A stretch of 64,000 nucleotides of DNA from Acidobacteriota bacterium. GTDB lineage: Bacteria; Acidobacteriota; Blastocatellia; UBA7656. Location: contig JBFMDH010000006.1 of assembly GCA_040754075.1 (NCBI GenBank), forward strand, positions 228,285 to 292,284, given 5' to 3'. Below are positions 7,621 through 16,984 of this stretch, piece by piece. The position numbers and the translations under genes were made by a program. The notes under the pieces are model-generated. The model was not told the DNA's origin. It did no database searches and worked only from the letters and a program-made list of their open reading frames with translations. Position 1 is the first letter of the stretch. Every line of letters begins with the position of its first letter.

Positions 7621-9372
7621 TTAAACGCCGGCTTTGCGTAATTCATCCTGCAATGCCGGTAAGTGTTTGTACATTTGGCGCAATGTGCCGATGTAATCAG
7701 ACCATTCAACGTCTTCATCAAGTTGTAGAGAGAGCTGTTGGGCGCGCTTCAGATATTCGGCGGCTAAATGATATGAAGCGCGGTTGCGTTCTTCGATTGC
7801 CGTCTCGGCTTTCTGTCTGTAGATTCTGATGGCTTCCTGCGGGTAATCTTGCTCGGCAGCCTTAGCGACCTCGCGCCCATAATCGCGCCAGCCGTAGCTT
7901 TTGATCTGCGGCAACAACTCGATAGCGCGCCGCGTATCTTTTTCATAAAGGGCGATTTCCATAAGCGCCGCAAATTGTTTGCCGCGTTCCAAAGTCGCCA
8001 GCGCTTCGCCGCGAACCGCTTGCCAATTCTCGGTCTTGCGACAGACTTCCTCCAGTATCTTAAAGCGTTCAACTGTTGGGCTATCAAAAAAACTTTTCTG
8101 CTGCCACTTAACCGCTTCTTCGGCAGAGCCGAACTTGCGATAATAAGCCGCCAGCCAGTCGTTGCTTCGCCAATTGCCTTTGGCGGCGCGCGCCTGCACG
8201 AATTCGACAGCCGCTTGCCTTGCCCCGGCATCGACAAGTTCATCGGCAAAGCTTTCGACCAATCCCGGCTTATCCTTAACGATGTCGTTAATCCGGCGCA
8301 AGGCTTCTTTAAAATTTTTCTCTCGAATCAACAAACTGGCTTGCTGTTCGGGAGTTCCCGCTTCACGAATCAAAGCCGTCACTTCGCCTTGTCGTTTGCG
8401 CCGTTTCAACCCTTCGGCTATGAAATCAATCAACGAGCCTTGCTCCCAATCGCGGCTGCGCGACGCTTTGTCGCGTACAGTTTCCGCAATCCACTGCCAC
8501 TCGTCGTCGGTCGTCTGTTCAAGGATGATCGCTTCGGCGCTGGCGCCAAAATCAACGCCGCCGAGTTCATGGTCTTTCAAAAAAACCGCTAACAGACATT
8601 GCCACCAGTTGCGCCGCGCCGCATTCTTGAGTCCGCTTTGTTTGAGACAATCGCCCAGCGCCTTGGCGAAATCGTCAACGACCGCCATGACATCGCCATT
8701 TTCATCAACCTGCCACAGCAAGTCGTCATAGGCATTCACAATTTCATCAAGCAGCGCGTAATAGACGGCTCCGGCATTTTGAAAATCTTTCGCCCGGCGC
8801 AACTCCTCGCCGACTTTATCGAGAGCGCGCAATTCTTTGGCAATGGTTCGCGCCCTGCGGTAATCCCACTCGTCGATTTTCAAGACGCGGCGCGCCTGTT
8901 TGCGTATGGCAGCGGTGTCTAGCGGCTTTCCCTGTTTCGCCCTGTGGGTTGCCGTATTGATAGCGACAACGGCTTTAAGTTTCGGGTCTTTGCCGGTGAG
9001 TTCGTTGATCAGAGCGATGAGTTCTGCTTTGCTGCGGTCTGCAAGTTCGCTGGTCGTTGATGAAGCGACTTGAAAATTTTGCGGTTCATAAACGTAAGCG
9101 AGCAATAACGCCACCGCGTGTTTACAAACGCCTTCATATTCATAAGGGCAATCGCAATCGCTATCTACAACGCCATTTTTATCGAGCGTAATGCGCACCG
9201 CATAAGGCTCCGGGTCAGAGCCTTGACATTCGCCGCGCAAACTCATTCCTTCAAGCGCGGTGGCGGAAATTAATCCTTGGTCGTAATAATCCTTGCCGCG
9301 CGCAAACACTTTGGCAGTCGCCAACGCCCGCAGTTGCGCCTCCGTGAGTTTCGGTAATTTCGCTTTCGCCAT
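7621..9372 (-). CDS. SWIM zinc-finger protein
   Basis: A 583-residue protein. The SWIM motif CxCx7CxH is present at C73, C75, C83 and H85 (CDCPYEYEGVCKH). The rest is alpha-helical with repeated helical hairpins (residues about 190-560) resembling TPR-like arrays. SWIM domains bind DNA or proteins and are often found in proteins with no known function in bacteria. It is the last gene before tRNA-Arg and lies 111 bp downstream of the CRISPR locus in the same direction; I see no reason beyond proximity to link it with CRISPR. Confidence 0.75.
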   Translation of the reverse strand: MAKAKLPKLTEAQLRALATAKVFARGKDYYDQGLISATALEGMSLRGECQGSDPEPYAVRITLDKNGVVDSDCDCPYEYEGVCKHAVALLLAYVYEPQNFQVASSTTSELADRSKAELIALINELTGKDPKLKAVVAINTATHRAKQGKPLDTAAIRKQARRVLKIDEWDYRRARTIAKELRALDKVGEELRRAKDFQNAGAVYYALLDEIVNAYDDLLWQVDENGDVMAVVDDFAKALGDCLKQSGLKNAARRNWWQCLLAVFLKDHELGGVDFGASAEAIILEQTTDDEWQWIAETVRDKASRSRDWEQGSLIDFIAEGLKRRKRQGEVTALIREAGTPEQQASLLIREKNFKEALRRINDIVKDKPGLVESFADELVDAGARQAAVEFVQARAAKGNWRSNDWLAAYYRKFGSAEEAVKWQQKSFFDSPTVERFKILEEVCRKTENWQAVRGEALATLERGKQFAALMEIALYEKDTRRAIELLPQIKSYGWRDYGREVAKAAEQDYPQEAIRIYRQKAETAIEERNRASYHLAAEYLKRAQQLSLQLDEDVEWSDYIGTLRQMYKHLPALQDELRKAGV

Positions 9373-9483
9373 AGTGGCAATTTCCAGCAGTTTGATTATT
9401 TTTGCAAGCTGATTACTCTTTTTTTAGAAGAACATCGGTATTCGGTTAGGACTCGAATTGGACACTATTCTTTTCCATATATT

Positions 9484-10146
9484 TCAAGATTTCACGATAC
9501 TCCAGTCAATCTTTACTTCAATCGGGTTGAGAGGCTCTATAGCCTCCAGTTTCTCGTTATAAGGAGCCGGGGTGTATTGAATCGGTCGATCTTTATCAAA
9601 ACAGGCTAAAACTGCGCCGACCGAAGCGGTTGCCGGCATCCCTGTGAAATCAACAATCACATCCTCTTCAGAAAAAAATTGCGGAAGATTTTGATAAATC
9701 TCTTCGATTTTCCATTTGAGCGCTAAGGGGTCGAAAACATCTGTGTCGGTGATGGGGACAATCTCAAAATCCGTAGAATGGTTTTCAAATTCTTCTTTTA
9801 ATCTTTCCCCGATTTTATTTGATTTGGCTGAGCAGACCAACCAACATTTGCTCAAGATTTGCTGATGCCACTTGATGGCTTTTTTGCAGACCGCTTCCTG
9901 ACTGACGAGTAAAATCAAGCCCTTGCGCATTGCGGGCTGTTTTTTGCCAATCAAAGGTGTTGTCTTTCGATGACGATCCAGAAATTTTCTCAGCAGCCAA
10001 CCGGAGAAAAGGATAAACAGAAAAGCGCCGATTGAAATTCTTATCAACGCGCCATTGTCGGTTGTCAGCCAGTTCGTCAACAGTGAAAAGACTGCGTTTC
10101 CCAAGACGCCCAAAGCGACTCCGCCAAGCACAAACGGTAAAAACAT
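9484..10146 (-). CDS. Membrane-anchored CARF-like protein, putative CRISPR ancillary effector
   Basis: A 220-residue protein. Two hydrophobic helices occupy about 2-23 (rich in Gly: GGVALGVLGNAV) and 35-52, followed by a basic stretch and a Rossmann-like domain from about 74. The motif VDFTGMPATASVGAVLAC (about 163-180) matches the nucleotide-contact loop of CARF domains, usually written D-[IF]-TGGTK-x-MS. CARF domains bind cyclic oligoadenylates made by Cas10. The architecture recalls Cam1, a membrane CARF protein that depolarises the membrane, but with two helices instead of one. It is the last gene of the type III locus, 130 bp after the DHH gene. The CARF call is from motif inspection only. 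Confidence 0.6.
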   Translation of the reverse strand: MFLPFVLGGVALGVLGNAVFSLLTNWLTTDNGALIRISIGAFLFILFSGWLLRKFLDRHRKTTPLIGKKQPAMRKGLILLVSQEAVCKKAIKWHQQILSKCWLVCSAKSNKIGERLKEEFENHSTDFEIVPITDTDVFDPLALKWKIEEIYQNLPQFFSEEDVIVDFTGMPATASVGAVLACFDKDRPIQYTPAPYNEKLEAIEPLNPIEVKIDWSIVKS

Positions 10147-10276
10147 ATCCGTAGAAAATAATAATGACCATCCGCCAAATAACTTTTTAGCCGCCCCGCC
10201 GCGAGCGCCGCAACCATCTGGTCGCCCTCGCCGCTGATGGCTTGATGATGGGTGATAATGTTTACGCGAACGTAGC

Positions 10277-11083
10277 TCACTTGGTATTCACCACCTCTTC
10301 CAGAAATTCACACAGAAATTTCAAAACCTCTTCGCCTACGAAATATCCGCCCCAGAAACCCCATTCTGGCAAAGACCCACCATACCAACCTCCTTGAAAC
10401 TGCTTATTAAGAGCTTGAATGATTTGCCCCGTTCCGAAGAAATTGACTTGATCGGGCGAGATGACTAATAAATTTTCATAACCTGTGCCGCTCAAATCTT
10501 TTTCCAGCCTGTCTGTTATAGGAGAAGTGCGACTGTGGGGCAAATTCACAGCCGTCAATTTCCCGTCAAGCAAAACTCTTGCATTGCGAACCGCTTCTTC
10601 GGCTTTTTGTTCTTCTTCTTCTGTCACACCTTGCGCTCGCCTGTCTGCTGCTCGTACTTGTTTTATCTCCTCTTGCGTTGCGCCAATTTCCTTCATGGCT
10701 TTGATATGTCCGCGATCATTCGCAGCAACTAAGTCGTGCCATCGCGTCCATTGTTCCGAGGGAAGATTGAGCAACTCAAATACTTGATGAAGCGATGTAG
10801 GTTTATCGCTACCCGCCCGCTTGCCGTGATGATCAATGGTTATTATTTGCTCGTCAGCCAAATCCAAATCAACGGTCAATTCAATAAACACAGGCGTTTT
10901 GCCTTGTATAATCGCTTTTTCAATTTCCTCTTTGTAATCCGAAGCCTTTGCCCCCCAAACAAGATTCTTATCGCAAAAAGCAAACGGCGCGTGCCGCTCA
11001 AGAAGTTCACGAATCGTCAACATCTCAAGGTCACGCCCGCCTAGAAAGAAAAAAAGCTGATCCTGTTTTGTTACACTCATCAT
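10277..11083 (-). CDS. DHH-family phosphodiesterase (NrN-like), CRISPR-linked
   Basis: About 268 residues. I start it at the ATG whose ATGA overlaps the stop of the RAMP gene; a TTG 9 bp upstream is in frame. The signature IITIDHHGKRAG is the DHH metal-binding motif of the RecJ/NrnA phosphoesterase superfamily. An FLGGRDLEML start and FCDKN could supply further metal ligands. The C-terminal part has a glycine-rich segment (GGWYGGSLPEWGFWGG), perhaps equivalent to the substrate loop of DHHA1. In Bacteroides type III-B loci, a DHH phosphodiesterase called NrN degrades SAM-AMP, the activator of a CorA effector. Finding a DHH protein together with CorA here points to the same role as the off-switch, by inference. 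Confidence 0.7.
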   Translation of the reverse strand: MMSVTKQDQLFFFLGGRDLEMLTIRELLERHAPFAFCDKNLVWGAKASDYKEEIEKAIIQGKTPVFIELTVDLDLADEQIITIDHHGKRAGSDKPTSLHQVFELLNLPSEQWTRWHDLVAANDRGHIKAMKEIGATQEEIKQVRAADRRAQGVTEEEEQKAEEAVRNARVLLDGKLTAVNLPHSRTSPITDRLEKDLSGTGYENLLVISPDQVNFFGTGQIIQALNKQFQGGWYGGSLPEWGFWGGYFVGEEVLKFLCEFLEEVVNTK

Positions 11084-13269
11084 TTCTTCCAAGGATGCTC
11101 AATTAGCGTAGTAAGAATTTGCTCATCCGCCAACGGCTTTAGATAATCTCTGTTGTAATGCTCTCCAGCTTTAATTTTATTTTGTCCTGAGCCAGAGCCT
11201 GTATCATTTGCAACGAACCACTGATAACTATCTTCTTCATCATTACCATTCTGTGGTTGCACAGTTGGATAATGAACTGCTTGAGTCACTTTACTCGGGT
11301 CGCCAATCAGTTCCAAAGCGTTACGAATCGGTGGTTCAATTTTTTCACGAAAATTTTCGTGGAGAGACCCTGGTAAAATCAAATCCGGCGTTCCTATAGT
11401 TGTCTTTTCGCGTCTATAGCGGTCAGGCAATTCGGAAAAATCAACAGCATCTTCAATCCACGGATATACATTTGGATTCTTTATTGCTTTCCAACTCCTT
11501 GCATAACGCGGCGTGAAAAGATTTTCGCTTTTATACCTTTTGCTTCTATCAACTAAAAACAAGCCTAGGGGTTCGATTCTGATTCGTCCTAACCCAATGG
11601 GTTTACCCAATCCAAGTTTGTGGCGAAATTCTTTCGTTGGACGTAAAGCATAGAGCAGTGCGCCCAATTCATCATCATTTAAATTGTCAAAGTCGAGATG
11701 AAAGTAGAAAACCGAATTTTCTTTTACAGGCATTGCCTGCATTTTTAACTTAAAAGTTTGGGGATCAAGATTTTTTGATTTCCAATTTTGAGACCCACTT
11801 GAGTTGTGATGCAAATAAAATTTACGCCCTTGGGGGCTATGTCCACCTATAGGGTTTTCTTCTTTGTTTCGGATAATAGGTTCAAGTTTGTCTTTAGCAA
11901 TATAGCCGCCAGTTCCATCCGCATTTTTGAAATACATAGCAGGTGAAGGCGGTTTCGGACTCCCAAGAGTTTTTAAAATAGTCCATCCTTCCGGGTCTTC
12001 GATGTTTTGGACATAAAAATCCTCATACGATTTTATTGATTGCCACCCGCTTTCGTTCTTAATACCTGCAAACCTTGCGGGGGATGGATAAACACATCCT
12101 GCAAGAGACAATTCTTCCTTGACCTTTTTTTTGTTTTTCAGATGTTCGTTGTTTTCAACAAAGCCAAATATCTGCTCAGCAAGCGTTATCAATTCACGCT
12201 TTTGATTGAAGGGCAAAATATCCGAATCTATTGCCTCGAAAAAATTAAAAGTTGTTTCTGCTCTTTTCGTTGTCTCTGCTTCGACTCTCTTGCGCCAAAT
12301 GCACGAGTATGCAACTTCGACGACAACTTGGTGCTGGTTAATCGTCTCAGACCGAAAATAAACTAAGTCCCCATGTTTCAATTTAAGATTTTTGTCTTCG
12401 TTACCATTATTTCGCTTAGTGCCAACTGGCTCATATGGCAGTTGCTCATCCTCATCAGTTCTTAATTCTGCTAATGACTCAAAACATTCAACCGCTTCGG
12501 GCAGGATGTCGAGAATACCCAAACCACTAAGATCATCAAAATTAGTTTTATTCTTCGGTAGATAGATAAATAGTTCATGTTTGCGTCTGAGTTCATGAAA
12601 ATCTTTTTTTCTATTCGCATTTTCCATTATGCGGAGAATACCACGTTCATAGGTTCCTTTTTGGCTTTGAGGCATTTGATCCCAAACCTCTTCTGCTATA
12701 GGTTGGACAGTCGTTCCATGCCGTTCGTCTTTTTTCATATAATAGTATTGCTGATTTTCAAAGCTGAAAGTTGTGAAGTTTTGAGGTGAACTCAATTTCA
12801 CCTTTAAACAGCCTGTGGGCAGTCTTTGAGAAAAATTACATAAAGGCAATAGCTTAAAATTGCCCGTAGCGCCTGCTTGAACAACCATGCCTATGCCACG
12901 CAGAGCATCTCTTGCCGCTGTTCGATATGAAAAGACTTTGTTACTTAAAACGCGCAACGCAGAATTACTTGCTGCTTCTGTAATACTTGAAAGCAACCCA
13001 CGTAAAGTTGAAGCAGGAATAGCAGGCTTATCATCAAGTTCATATTGAAAAACTTTTGTTGGTGTTTGCTCAGTGCATTGTTTCCCTCCAACTATAAATG
13101 GAGTCTCAGCTATTAAGCGACAGATTATGCGCCCTGAGTGTGTGTTGTCGTAATAACGGTCGTGGGTAACTTGCCCAACCTTTCCGTTTTCAAAATCTTC
13201 TCTATATAAATCTTCAAATCCCGAGCTTTCTTCTACAGGAACAAAATGGTAGGGATTGTGAAATGTCAT
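11080..13269 (-). CDS. Large RAMP (Cas7-like) protein with insertion, type III effector subunit
   Basis: A 729-residue protein starting after AGGAG. The N-terminal part (about 1-150) is a RAMP ferredoxin-like unit: IICRLIAETPFIVGG, then IPASTLRGLLSS, the usual P-x-S-x-x-G motif. A long insertion (about 200-480) separates it from the second half, which ends with the glycine loop LGLGKPIGLGRIRIEPLG (about 582-599). It resembles the large RAMP family known as TIGR03986. By comparison with type III-D complexes it may be the Cas7-with-insertion subunit. The catalytic aspartate position before IPAST is not occupied by Asp, so it may not cut target RNA. It is 10 bp downstream of the fusion gene. Confidence 0.8.
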   Translation of the reverse strand: MTFHNPYHFVPVEESSGFEDLYREDFENGKVGQVTHDRYYDNTHSGRIICRLIAETPFIVGGKQCTEQTPTKVFQYELDDKPAIPASTLRGLLSSITEAASNSALRVLSNKVFSYRTAARDALRGIGMVVQAGATGNFKLLPLCNFSQRLPTGCLKVKLSSPQNFTTFSFENQQYYYMKKDERHGTTVQPIAEEVWDQMPQSQKGTYERGILRIMENANRKKDFHELRRKHELFIYLPKNKTNFDDLSGLGILDILPEAVECFESLAELRTDEDEQLPYEPVGTKRNNGNEDKNLKLKHGDLVYFRSETINQHQVVVEVAYSCIWRKRVEAETTKRAETTFNFFEAIDSDILPFNQKRELITLAEQIFGFVENNEHLKNKKKVKEELSLAGCVYPSPARFAGIKNESGWQSIKSYEDFYVQNIEDPEGWTILKTLGSPKPPSPAMYFKNADGTGGYIAKDKLEPIIRNKEENPIGGHSPQGRKFYLHHNSSGSQNWKSKNLDPQTFKLKMQAMPVKENSVFYFHLDFDNLNDDELGALLYALRPTKEFRHKLGLGKPIGLGRIRIEPLGLFLVDRSKRYKSENLFTPRYARSWKAIKNPNVYPWIEDAVDFSELPDRYRREKTTIGTPDLILPGSLHENFREKIEPPIRNALELIGDPSKVTQAVHYPTVQPQNGNDEEDSYQWFVANDTGSGSGQNKIKAGEHYNRDYLKPLADEQILTTLIEHPWKK

Positions 13270-13279
13270 AATGGTTCTC

Positions 13280-16200
13280 CTATTTGGTGGCTATTACAGA
13301 TTCCAATTCTCGAACGCAATCAATTAAAAATTGCCCGATTGTTGATTGCCCTAAACCTGCAAGCGATGTGTTGCGATCAAGTTGATCTAAATCCTCTTGT
13401 GTCAGTCCAGTTTGAAAGCCGACAGGAATGCTTTGCCAAGAAACTTTGGGTAAGCTTATTAACCTAGCTTCAATCGCACCGTAACCTTTTGCAGCGCCCA
13501 TGCCGATTCGGATGTCTCCTTCGGCTAAATCGCGCATTGTTAAAGCCAACAGTCCGATTGCCCATTTGCCTGCGCCAAGTTGTTCAAGGGATTTTAGGTC
13601 AACTGAAAATTGCCCGGTCAATCCCAAATCCGCTGCAACGGTTTTTTGAAATGATTCAGCATTGAATTTATGACCTTCTGCACCGCCACCTGTAAAACGG
13701 TCTATTGCCACAAATTCTTGTTTTTTTGGAGTGATTGCTTTAGCGCCTAAAAAAGGCGTAGTTTGAAACGGCGAACGCCACCCCGATGCTCCGAAAAGCT
13801 GACAAGCAAGGCAAAGCTTTTCTACTTCACTGGCTTTATTGACGGACGGGCAGCGGTATTCAGTTGGATCATCAACTGAAATGTCCTGCTGCCATTTGGC
13901 GACTTTGGCATCAAGATAACATGCATAGCCGCCCATTGTGCGAATGATTTTTTCAGCTTGGCTTCGCACCGCGCCTTTGATTGAACGCTTTGGCAAAAGT
14001 GGTTTTCCGTTGATGTCTCGCAAAGGAGTATGATTCGGACGTTTGTCAGACTCTCTATCTTTTCCACCTTTTGGTTTCGCATGGCTTGGGTCATTGACGA
14101 TGAAATTTTCTTTAACATCCAATGTCACATCAACCGCTATGTGATAACGTGGGATAGAGGAAGCTTTCAATTGGCTGGCTCTTGCTACCGAGTCGCTTGC
14201 TAATTCTGTTTTTTTCTCAATGAAAAAATTATCGGTGATTGCACACCCTACCCCATTGCCATTTGACGAAATCCACTCTTTGACCTTGTCTCCATCAAGA
14301 ACTTTGACGTTCTTTAACTCCCAATGGAAACGTCCCCAACCTTCTTCGCCTGCATCAGGAGTAATGCCGCTGTTCTTTCTGAAGTTTGTATCGCTTGTTT
14401 CACTTCCTAAAGCTATTCCATTGTTGGCATTGAAGCCTTCGAGTAACGCCAGCAATTCAACCAATCCATTATCGCCATTCGTGGATGGCATATCATCATA
14501 ATCGTTGCCGCTTAGAATCAGTTTGAAACGGATTCCCGGCGGCACGTATTCATAATGAAAAAGCTTTTGATCGCTTGCTGTGCGGCGCTTACGATTGATA
14601 GCAACGGCAGAGGCTACACCTGTCAAACGAGTATCGCACCAATATGGCGGGTCATTGTTTTCACTAAATGAGTAGTCATTTATTTCAGCATACGCATCAT
14701 GAAATTGAATCTTACCAGCTCGTAACTCTTCTTCACCCTTATCGCTTCCGAAAAAGTCCTTTTGTTTTTCTTCTTCTACGTGGCAAGTTATAGCCCATTC
14801 GCGCAAATTCCCTTTTATGGTAGTCGCAGGAAGATAAGCGCGACCGTTTTTATCAACCGCAACAGAAGAGATATCCACTCGCTTCTTTGTCTTGTCGTTT
14901 ATTAAATCGGGTCGTGTAGTTGGGTCGCCATTGCCTATATGCAACGGCGTTCGCGTCGTAAGCGTTCCTTCAATTATCCAACGGTTCAAAAACTTTCGAT
15001 GCGTCTCAACTTTTGGTGTCGGCGGGTGTAAAGGTTGCAGATTGAACGGCGGTTCAGGTTTTAGTGTTATCGGTTTTTCAGAGTCTAACCATTGAATCGG
15101 CAGATAAGAATTTGGATCGAAATTTTCTTTATGAACTTTCAGATTGACAGCGATTTCGCCATAACCATTCTGCGGAATATACGGACAGTTTCTCCAATCG
15201 TCACCGTCATTATTTTCGGCGTTTCTTGCAAAGCGTTTTTTCGCCCATTCGGGAATCGGCAAACCGGTTTTCAACCATAATTGTATTTTGTCTTTTGCAG
15301 TATCCTCTATTGCTTTGAGTACAAAGACGCTTCCGGCTTCGGTCAATAAATAGGGATTGTACGGCTTGCCTGATTGAAACCGCTTGTACAGATATTCGCC
15401 ACCCGCCAAAGATTGGCTTGCATAATAACGCACAAGTTCTAAAGTTGGTTTGTCTTCTTTATCCTTTGAAAGTTGTCTCCAAACTTCTTCGTAGGCTGCT
15501 TTGAGTTCATCTTTCCCACAGGTTTCATCAAGCCGCGCAGGATCACAAAGCAAAGTGGGCGTTTGTAAAGTTACAATCCAGCAATCATCAATTAGGTTAT
15601 CCGGGTCAGACTCTTGGCATTGTCCAATTGTTCCATTTGCTTTTACTTCAACCTCAACCTCCGCTTTAGTTTTTCCAAATCCCTGCAAATCAAACGAAGT
15701 AAGCAACTCAGAAAGTTGGTTCGCTACTTTCTGACGTTCATTTGAATCTACGCCACTGAAATCAACGCGGGCATACCATTCAACTTCTTTTTCGTCATAA
15801 TCTTTGGTTGTAAGCAGTTCATAAGCGAAAAGTTGTTCATCTTTGGCGCGATTGTTTTTAATAGCCGTGTGAATTTCCAATTTCGTTTTTGGGTTTGCCC
15901 ATCCAAATTTTTTCTGAACATCGCAATGCTCTTTCCAATCCATGAAGAATTCCGGCGCAACCGGTTTGCCATCGCTCTTTTTTATCAAGACAGGTGTTTG
16001 GCAACGCGCTACATCGTACTGTTTGTCGTTATTCCCTTCTTTAATTTTCACTAATGAGTAAGGAAACATCGTCGGACGTTTGCGAGTTTCCTTTAGCCCA
16101 GGAAATGCATGAGTAAATCGTAACCGAGAAAAATATTCTCCCAGCTTTTCGCGGTCTGGGTCAGTGTCTTTATTAATCTCACTCCCGCTTTTGCCTAGTA

Positions 16201-16966
16201 GCTTCAACCAAGTCGCGGCTAACGCTCCTTTCAACGCGCCGCCTGAAATCATTACATCAGACTCAAAGATGTTGTCGCTGATTCGTTTTTTTGAGAAACA
16301 AAAAGGCGATTTCGGTTTGAGAATTAAATCCACAGAATCCGCGCTTGGAGCAACTGTAGTTGGAGTTTTGACTTGTTGGTTTTCCTGAGCATTGTCAAAT
16401 TCGACATTAACGCCAATTAGCTTTCCAAAACCCACATTTTCCAAAGCCCCAAGATGAGTTATCCATTTCAAGCCCAGTTCAATATCGCGTTTGACCGTAT
16501 TCGCCTCGTTTTGAGTTTGTGCAAAGAAACTTATAAAGCCCGTGAAATCAATTTCGTCGCCGACAGCAAACGGGCTTTCAATAACTTGCATTTGCCCTTG
16601 ATCCACAGCGCGGCGCTCGCGGTCAATACTGATACGAAAGAGCGTATCTGCATTGGCATCTTCGGTCGTGAAGAAATCCTCGAACATCAACAGACCGCGA
16701 TTCGGTTCAACCGATGACGACGCGCCCATTTCATATTCGGATTGCTTGCCTAAAAGTTGTTCAAGGTTGGGATTGAAGGATGGCTCTGCTTCTTTGAGTT
16801 CTGTCCAAGCTTGGCGCAAACAACCCTTTATCAACTTTCGTGGAAAGCAGCACTTATTATCGGCGTTCTTAGCCATTGCGGCATCTACTCCAAATGCGCC
16901 GATTTCAGATGATTTTGTAATCAAGGGAGCTTTAACTTTTAAGGTAATGTTGAGTTTAACAAGCAT
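13280..16966 (-). CDS. Four-domain RAMP fusion: Cas7-Csx10-like-Cas7-Cas7
   Basis: A 1228-residue protein with a GGAGG site before the ATG. I see four RAMP units. Unit 1 (about 1-195) has FPRKLIKGCLRQ and NVGFGKLIGV. Unit 2 (about 210-625) resembles Csx10/Cas5 of type III-D: SGGALKGALAATWL, LQGFGKTKAEVEV, SLAGGEYLYKRF, TEAGSVFVLKA and GYGEIAVN. Unit 3 (about 660-920) is Csm3-like: TPLHIGNGD and YLPATTIKGNLREW. Unit 4 (about 935-1175) has LPKRSIKGAVRSQ, CQLFGASGW and GMGAAKGYGAIEARL. Aspartates in the Csm3 catalytic position look retained in units 1 (D28) and 3 (D698) and replaced by Asn in unit 4. Such a chain would form most of the crRNA-binding backbone and could slice RNA at two sites. Boundaries and identities are read by eye. 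Confidence 0.75.
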   Translation of the reverse strand: MLVKLNITLKVKAPLITKSSEIGAFGVDAAMAKNADNKCCFPRKLIKGCLRQAWTELKEAEPSFNPNLEQLLGKQSEYEMGASSSVEPNRGLLMFEDFFTTEDANADTLFRISIDRERRAVDQGQMQVIESPFAVGDEIDFTGFISFFAQTQNEANTVKRDIELGLKWITHLGALENVGFGKLIGVNVEFDNAQENQQVKTPTTVAPSADSVDLILKPKSPFCFSKKRISDNIFESDVMISGGALKGALAATWLKLLGKSGSEINKDTDPDREKLGEYFSRLRFTHAFPGLKETRKRPTMFPYSLVKIKEGNNDKQYDVARCQTPVLIKKSDGKPVAPEFFMDWKEHCDVQKKFGWANPKTKLEIHTAIKNNRAKDEQLFAYELLTTKDYDEKEVEWYARVDFSGVDSNERQKVANQLSELLTSFDLQGFGKTKAEVEVEVKANGTIGQCQESDPDNLIDDCWIVTLQTPTLLCDPARLDETCGKDELKAAYEEVWRQLSKDKEDKPTLELVRYYASQSLAGGEYLYKRFQSGKPYNPYLLTEAGSVFVLKAIEDTAKDKIQLWLKTGLPIPEWAKKRFARNAENNDGDDWRNCPYIPQNGYGEIAVNLKVHKENFDPNSYLPIQWLDSEKPITLKPEPPFNLQPLHPPTPKVETHRKFLNRWIIEGTLTTRTPLHIGNGDPTTRPDLINDKTKKRVDISSVAVDKNGRAYLPATTIKGNLREWAITCHVEEEKQKDFFGSDKGEEELRAGKIQFHDAYAEINDYSFSENNDPPYWCDTRLTGVASAVAINRKRRTASDQKLFHYEYVPPGIRFKLILSGNDYDDMPSTNGDNGLVELLALLEGFNANNGIALGSETSDTNFRKNSGITPDAGEEGWGRFHWELKNVKVLDGDKVKEWISSNGNGVGCAITDNFFIEKKTELASDSVARASQLKASSIPRYHIAVDVTLDVKENFIVNDPSHAKPKGGKDRESDKRPNHTPLRDINGKPLLPKRSIKGAVRSQAEKIIRTMGGYACYLDAKVAKWQQDISVDDPTEYRCPSVNKASEVEKLCLACQLFGASGWRSPFQTTPFLGAKAITPKKQEFVAIDRFTGGGAEGHKFNAESFQKTVAADLGLTGQFSVDLKSLEQLGAGKWAIGLLALTMRDLAEGDIRIGMGAAKGYGAIEARLISLPKVSWQSIPVGFQTGLTQEDLDQLDRNTSLAGLGQSTIGQFLIDCVRELESVIATK

Positions 16967-16984
16967 CTTGTGCCTCCTTCATAC

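Noticed and set aside
10077-10280. Small gene overlapping the stop of the DHH gene
   Set aside because: It starts with GTG in a coupling position but overlaps the CARF-like gene, lacks recognisable features and has ordinary out-of-frame composition.
13280-16966. Cas7-11 (gRAMP, type III-E)
   Set aside because: The fused protein has a Csx10-like unit in second position and is accompanied by a GGDD Cas10 and a separate RAMP protein, whereas type III-E lacks Cas10 and has a different order with a Cas11 unit.
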